Assembly: GCA_905480605.1 (NCBI GenBank)
Contig: CAJQRD010000057.1
Location: 1-38,103, forward strand
Origin: an uncultured Saprospiraceae bacterium
GTDB taxonomy: Bacteria; Bacteroidota; Bacteroidia; Chitinophagales; Saprospiraceae
Reading direction: 5' to 3'
Length of the DNA stretch: 38,103 bases
Shown here: one piece after another, positions 34,066-38,103 of the stretch
How the letters are laid out: every line of letters starts with the position of its first letter
Numbering within the stretch: position 1 is the stretch's first letter
The notes under the pieces: generated by a model
Told to the model about the DNA's origin: nothing
Seen by the model: the letters and a program-made list of their open reading frames with translations, nothing else
The model's database searches: none
Made by a program: the position numbers and the translations under genes

Positions 34066-34094
34066 TTAAAAAGGACATGGCATGTCCTTTTTAA
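34066..34094 (+). terminator. Intrinsic terminator after the phosphoribosyltransferase gene
   Basis: A 12-bp stem TTAAAAAGGACA / TGTCCTTTTTAA with loop TGGCA. The T-run lies in the stem and both strands look alike, so it may work in either direction. Confidence 0.6.
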
Positions 34095-34168
34095 TATAGA
34101 AATATTTGGTTTTATGAAAACTTCTTTTCTGAGAATGATTCTATAAAATTTACAAGATTAGAATACAT

Positions 34169-34201
34169 AAAAAAAGCAGAACCAATCGGTTCTGCTTTTT
34201 T
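34169..34201 (-). terminator. Terminator of the tandem-repeat T9SS gene
   Basis: GCAGAACC (34176-34183) pairs with GGTTCTGC (34188-34195) around a 4-base loop, flanked by seven As and a run of Ts. On the minus strand it ends in a T-run and lies 20 bp past the stop at 34221. It could also stop plus-strand transcription. Confidence 0.85.
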
Positions 34202-34220
34202 ATTTATAAACAGATCATTC

Positions 34221-35774
34221 TTAGTTCTTTACAACTTGTTGAACATATACTGCATCATCAAAAATTACTTTTAAAGTATATATTCCACTTGCTATATTAT
34301 TCAAGTCGATAGTGTTACTTATGTTGTTTGTTGAAAGCATCAATTGGCCATTAATGCTATAAATTTGAATGCTATTGAATCTATCATCTGCATCAATAAT
34401 TAATTGGCCTTCTGTTGGATTTGGATATATTTCAATACTTCCTTCATAAATGTTTTCATTGCTTAAATAAGGTTCAAAAGCAGTTAAAGAATAAGGAAGT
34501 AATTGATAACCACTGTCGAAAGGGGCATCGCTATCAAATTGACCACCAATTCCTGTTACAATAGAAAAACCATCTGGTATAGGCTCTGAAGATAAAGGTG
34601 AATCCGAATCTATTCGAACTCTTATGACTTCTCCTCCTGCTGTATTAAAATCTACATTAAAACTAGATCCATCTCCAGCCCATTGACTTGGATCAACCCA
34701 TCCTGTCATTGTGATAGAAGTTACACTTGATTCAGTAGATTCATCAAGAGTCATTTTTTGAGTCCCTATTTGAAGAACATTGTTTGTGCTTACAACATCA
34801 ATTGAATCTGGATTAATTTGAGTTAGACCATTAAATTGTGCCATTCTTCCCCACACTGTAATTTCATCTGATTCTTTAAATGAGTATCCCAAAGTATCAC
34901 TAGCACTGAACAATCCAATTCCAATGTTCGTATCATCAATAATTGAGAATTGTAAACCAGAAGGTCTGAAATTAATTCCATGAACGACTCCAGTAATTTC
35001 AACCAAGTCCCCTACTCTCGTAGATACAAAATCGCCATCAGTTTCTCTAGCTTGTGTTATTGTAAGCTTTTCATATGTTGGTCCTCCAGTTGAGCCCGTG
35101 TCATATGGATTTATATCAGCAACCGATCTTGGGAAAACTTGATATCCTTGAAAATAAGGGGCTTCATTGTCAAATTGTCCCACAATTCCTGTAATATTAA
35201 ATGTGCCTTGCGGCGCAGGCATTCCTGAAATATCAATATCAGAATCGATTCTAGCTTGAAATGTATTTGTACCATCAGTAATGTTGACATTAAAAGATCC
35301 TGATCCCCATTCCGCTTCATCAACTAAAGAAACATTTTCAATAGTTACTAAAGAAGCTTCATTTGCTTCAGTCAATTCTGTAACCACATTTGGTGCAGGA
35401 ATTGCATTTCCTTGAGAGATTATTTCTAAAGATGTAGGAATCAATTCTGCCAAACCATTAAATTCATCTAAGTCACCAATTACTTTTAATTCATCTCCAT
35501 CAGTCACATCATAACCAACATCATTGTTAAATGCAAATACTGTGATTCCAATATTTTCCGTTTCACTAAAAAGAACCCAAGTTTGACCTCCAGATCTAAA
35601 GTTAGGACCGATTGCGATCCCTGTCAATTCAACGTTTTGGTTCAGCCTAATCAATGCACCTTCACCATCAACTTCTCTAGCTTGAGCAATAGTGATGACT
35701 TCCTGAGCAACAGTATTATTGCTGAAGAAAGCAATTGAAAGTAAGACAAATGATAATTGTATAATTTTTTTCAT
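34221..35774 (-). CDS. T9SS-secreted protein with two tandem OB-like repeats
   Basis: A 517-aa exported protein. A signal peptide (about 1-23, ending NNTVAQ) is followed by two tandem copies of a ~200-residue unit at about 27-224 and 237-436. Each begins ITIAQAREVDGEG / LTITQARETDGDF and contains V-E-L/I-T-G, an N-F-R-x-x-G segment, the strand D-E-L/I-x-V-x-G-x-x-x-x-F-N-G-L, and T-G-I-V/G-G-Q-F-D. The strand pattern suggests OB-fold domains as in DUF5689-type surface proteins. The last ~70 residues (IEIYPNPTEGQLIIDA to QQVVKN) are a T9SS type A sorting domain. It lies downstream of the TonB-dependent receptor, separated by a terminator. Function unknown. Confidence 0.82.
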   Translation of the reverse strand: MKKIIQLSFVLLSIAFFSNNTVAQEVITIAQAREVDGEGALIRLNQNVELTGIAIGPNFRSGGQTWVLFSETENIGITVFAFNNDVGYDVTDGDELKVIGDLDEFNGLAELIPTSLEIISQGNAIPAPNVVTELTEANEASLVTIENVSLVDEAEWGSGSFNVNITDGTNTFQARIDSDIDISGMPAPQGTFNITGIVGQFDNEAPYFQGYQVFPRSVADINPYDTGSTGGPTYEKLTITQARETDGDFVSTRVGDLVEITGVVHGINFRPSGLQFSIIDDTNIGIGLFSASDTLGYSFKESDEITVWGRMAQFNGLTQINPDSIDVVSTNNVLQIGTQKMTLDESTESSVTSITMTGWVDPSQWAGDGSSFNVDFNTAGGEVIRVRIDSDSPLSSEPIPDGFSIVTGIGGQFDSDAPFDSGYQLLPYSLTAFEPYLSNENIYEGSIEIYPNPTEGQLIIDADDRFNSIQIYSINGQLMLSTNNISNTIDLNNIASGIYTLKVIFDDAVYVQQVVKN

Positions 35775-35910
35775 AAAGTGTATTTATTTAATATTTAAAT
35801 ATTTGTGAAAATTCTAGTGTAACTCAACATTCCAAAATAGAGAAAAATCTTATTAAAACAATATTTTATAAGATAAATAATTGAGATTTTGTTTAAAAAT
35901 GAGTGTGCAT

Positions 35911-35941
35911 AAAAAAAGCCGAGTTATAAATAACTCGGCTT
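35911..35941 (-). terminator. Terminator of the TonB-dependent receptor gene
   Basis: An 11-bp stem, AAGCCGAGTTA (35916-35926) with TAACTCGGCTT (35931-35941), and loop TAAA. On the minus strand it is followed by a run of Ts from the As at 35911-35917. It ends 22 bp past the receptor stop codon, so the receptor and the downstream T9SS gene are probably separate transcripts. Confidence 0.88.
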
Positions 35942-35962
35942 AGTTAATATTATTTTCAAGAT

Positions 35963-38103
35963 TTAGAAAGTATATTTCATAGCTATATTCCAAGTTCTTG
36001 TTTTACCAAATCTAACTCTGTTAGCCATATTGATCCCATTCCAATTTTCAGCTTCAACCATTGATGCTGGCGTAGAAGAATTTGCTTGAGAAATATATAA
36101 CTCATCTAATAAGTTATAAATGTTAGCACTAATTCTAAATACATTACCATTCTCTAATGGTAGCGCATAACTTACATTAAGATCCACAACACCATAAGAA
36201 GGTAATTCTAATTCTCCACTTGTTACGTTAGCATACATTCCACTGTAACCGATGTATTGTAATTCTGTACTTAGGTTTTTAGCTACTTTATATCTTAAAC
36301 TTGCTCCATAAGATGTCTGTGGAGCTCCTCCAATTTTTGTTCCATCAATTGAATTTTCACCAGAAAAAGTTTCTGAATCAACAAGTTCTTGATTATCATT
36401 AAAGTAGTCAGTTGTTGCATCACCGTCAACCTTCCAATCTCCAACAGATCCAAAAGCTTTAACAGTAAGTTTACTGCTTGCTCTATAAGCCAAATCTAGT
36501 TCAACACCTGCGTGTGTTTGATCTTGTTTAGTGTTAGTGTAACCTTCATTTACAACTGTATAATCAGTACCGTTTAAAGTTACAATGTCACCGTCTCTAA
36601 ATGATTGAGTTCTAATTCTATTTTTCCAACTTGTTTGATAAACGTTTGCGTTTAAAGTTAAACCGTTAGCATAGTATTTGTAACCTAATTCAAGACCAGT
36701 AATCTTTTCATTTTCTGTAACAGGATTTAAAGTATTAGAGAAGTTTAAGAAAACTACATCATGGAAAGGTTGTCTTGAATAAGTACCTGCATTTACAAAT
36801 ACAGTGTTGCTTTCATTAAGACTATAACTTACACCTGCTTTTAAATTGTAGCCATTGTTTGTAACCTTTACTGATTCTTCATTTTCAGGTAACTCATTAA
36901 ATCTTTCAAATCTAACGTGACTTTGAGTTGAGTAAGCACCTTGTACATATGCTGATAAATCTTCTTTAGCATATTCTAATTGACCAAACAATCCAGAATA
37001 ATTGATAGTTTCTGAGTTGTCATATGCAATTCTATCATCTTCAGGTGCAAAGTCACTTAAAGCTTTCCATGGATCTGGAGAGTATTCAGTAGATGCTAAT
37101 CTTCCTCCAGGAACATTTAATCTGTCTCTTTGAGCATAATTTTCTGAACCAAGAAGATTTACTACTTGTCTGAAGTGATCACCAGTGTAAGTTCTCAAAT
37201 CAGCACCTAGACTAAAAGTTAAATCATCATTGAGTTCTCTTTCATAATTTAAAACAGCTCCTTTCCAAGAGTGGTTGTTTACTGAAGCTCTTCTGATGTA
37301 AGTTGTGGATTCAGAAGTATCTTTTGTAGCCTCTGTCGCATCAAAATTAATTAATCCTGATTCTGTTCTTAATCTACCACTTCCTAAACCACCGGTTCCA
37401 CCACCACGGCCCCAAGAAGCATATAAAACAGTTGAAAACTTAGACTTATCATTGATATCCCATTCATAGTTTAAGTTCATAACTGGCTTGTGATAGTAGT
37501 TTCTTCTTTCAGTGAAATAGTCACCATCATAAACACCCCAGTTGTTATTATATCTTGGGTTTATCTCTCCATTGCCATCTATATGGCTTGAAATTGATTT
37601 GTTAAAGTTCTGATCATGCCATTGAGGTGCACCAGTCAATAAGAAATTAATTGAGTGGTTTTCTGCTGCTTTGTAACCAGCAGATACAAAATATGTTTGT
37701 CCTTGTCCTTTTGTACCATTAGCCCAACCATCACCAGACCAGTTAGACAATAGAACCGAAACTCCCCATTTGTCATTCACTAAGCCAGTGTTGTAAAATG
37801 CAGATACTTTTTGGTAGTTATTGTTACCAACTGAAGTTGATACACCTCCACCTTTTTCATTATCAGTAGACTTCATAATAAAGTTCCATGTTCCTCCTAC
37901 TGAAGAAATCGCTAACTTAGAAGCTCCTAATCCTCTTTGAATTTGAATTGCAGATGCAACATCCGTCAATCCTGACCAGTTAGACCAGTACATTTTACCA
38001 TCTTCCATTCCATTAATAGGTTGTCCATTTAAAAGAAAGGCAGTATTTGTTTGATCAAAACCTCTTGTGAATACTTCAGAGTCTCCGTATCCGCCACTTT
38101 GAT
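35963..38103 (-). CDS. TonB-dependent outer-membrane receptor, 5' end beyond the window
   Basis: The frame is open to the window edge, so the gene starts beyond 38103; an internal ATG at 38008 is not the start. The 712 residues visible begin inside the plug domain: EVFTRGFDQTNTAFLLNGQ, INGMEDGK, DVASAIQIQRGLGASKLA, then SVGGTWNFI, the G-G-T-x-N plug motif with Trp in the variable position. The remainder is a 22-strand-type beta-barrel, with alternating aromatic strands and periplasmic turns, ending RVRFGKTRTWNIAMKYTF with the C-terminal Phe typical of outer-membrane proteins. It imports a ligand across the outer membrane using TonB energy; the ligand cannot be told from the sequence. Signal peptide and any carboxypeptidase-like N-terminal domain are out of view. 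Confidence 0.93.
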   Translation of the reverse strand, partial: QSGGYGDSEVFTRGFDQTNTAFLLNGQPINGMEDGKMYWSNWSGLTDVASAIQIQRGLGASKLAISSVGGTWNFIMKSTDNEKGGGVSTSVGNNNYQKVSAFYNTGLVNDKWGVSVLLSNWSGDGWANGTKGQGQTYFVSAGYKAAENHSINFLLTGAPQWHDQNFNKSISSHIDGNGEINPRYNNNWGVYDGDYFTERRNYYHKPVMNLNYEWDINDKSKFSTVLYASWGRGGGTGGLGSGRLRTESGLINFDATEATKDTSESTTYIRRASVNNHSWKGAVLNYERELNDDLTFSLGADLRTYTGDHFRQVVNLLGSENYAQRDRLNVPGGRLASTEYSPDPWKALSDFAPEDDRIAYDNSETINYSGLFGQLEYAKEDLSAYVQGAYSTQSHVRFERFNELPENEESVKVTNNGYNLKAGVSYSLNESNTVFVNAGTYSRQPFHDVVFLNFSNTLNPVTENEKITGLELGYKYYANGLTLNANVYQTSWKNRIRTQSFRDGDIVTLNGTDYTVVNEGYTNTKQDQTHAGVELDLAYRASSKLTVKAFGSVGDWKVDGDATTDYFNDNQELVDSETFSGENSIDGTKIGGAPQTSYGASLRYKVAKNLSTELQYIGYSGMYANVTSGELELPSYGVVDLNVSYALPLENGNVFRISANIYNLLDELYISQANSSTPASMVEAENWNGINMANRVRFGKTRTWNIAMKYTF

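Larger units (their letters stand above)
33870..34220. other. Intergenic region after the phosphoribosyltransferase gene
   Basis: 351 bp with no reading frame I can support. It holds a 10-bp palindrome ATGACGTCAT (34009-34018), an interrupted palindrome CGTTT-GT-AAACG (34053-34064) that looks like a regulator site, and two terminator hairpins (34066-34094 and 34169-34201). Because the first terminator is 197 bp past the phosphoribosyltransferase stop, this may be a long 3' UTR or a small RNA gene ending at about 34094. Confidence 0.45.

Noticed and set aside
38006-38008. ATG at 38008 as the start of the TonB-dependent receptor
   Set aside because: The frame continues upstream to the window edge with plug-domain sequence, so this Met is internal.

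Overview
The window is AT-rich bacterial DNA that I assign to the Bacteroidota. The evidence is two secreted proteins ending in type IX secretion (T9SS) sorting domains, a TonB-dependent receptor, an ECF sigma / HEAT-repeat anti-sigma / DUF4097 cluster, and recurrent promoter-like sequences of the Bacteroidetes type (TTG, about 18-22 bp, then TAnnTTTG) in place of -35/-10 boxes. I cannot fix the family; a marine Flavobacteriia- or Saprospiria-like organism would fit. No rRNA, tRNA, CRISPR or prophage was seen.

Layout. Positions 1-144 are the right end of an IS21-family insertion sequence (last codons of istB plus its subterminal repeats), lying just past the 3' end of smc (198-3758, -). Next come oligopeptidase B (+), an overlapping recQ/glycosyltransferase pair (-), a secreted subtilase (+) sharing a 16-bp bidirectional terminator with an M1 metallopeptidase/CPBP protease pair (-), and a small DUF6580-like membrane protein (+). 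Positions 15042-18299 hold a tight minus-strand cluster: gatC, a LolD/MacB-type ABC ATPase, a PduO-type cobalamin adenosyltransferase and a PgpH-like 7TM-HD phosphodiesterase with an unusually short ectodomain. A deoxynucleoside kinase and a YggS protein (+) follow, then a T9SS FG-GAP protein and an isolated MhpD-family hydratase/decarboxylase (-), then a Deg protease (+).

Positions 24896-27703 are a methionine operon (osmC-like, metZ, metX), with one base between genes. It is preceded by a leader of three nested helices running directly into a 13-bp intrinsic terminator 32 bp before the first start codon. A 6-bp alternative pairing would disrupt the terminator. This is the best candidate for an undescribed regulatory element here.

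Positions 27747-29949 (-) encode a sigma factor, a HEAT-repeat anti-sigma-like protein and a DUF4097 surface protein. Between the last two is a 22-residue remnant of a second DUF4097 gene. Positions 30138-33214 (-) form a four-gene redox operon (membrane Fe-S protein, CCG-domain Fe-S protein, a protein usually misnamed 'ABC transporter ATPase', and a Spo0M/arrestin-like protein), divergent from a PyrR-like phosphoribosyltransferase. The window ends with a T9SS protein carrying two tandem ~200-residue repeats and, upstream of it, a TonB-dependent receptor cut by the window edge.

Several longest reading frames run upstream of the likely true starts. I moved the starts of ptrB, recQ, the subtilase, the DUF6580 gene, yggS and the 160-aa Fe-S operon gene, using promoter position, signal peptides, codon type or operon spacing.
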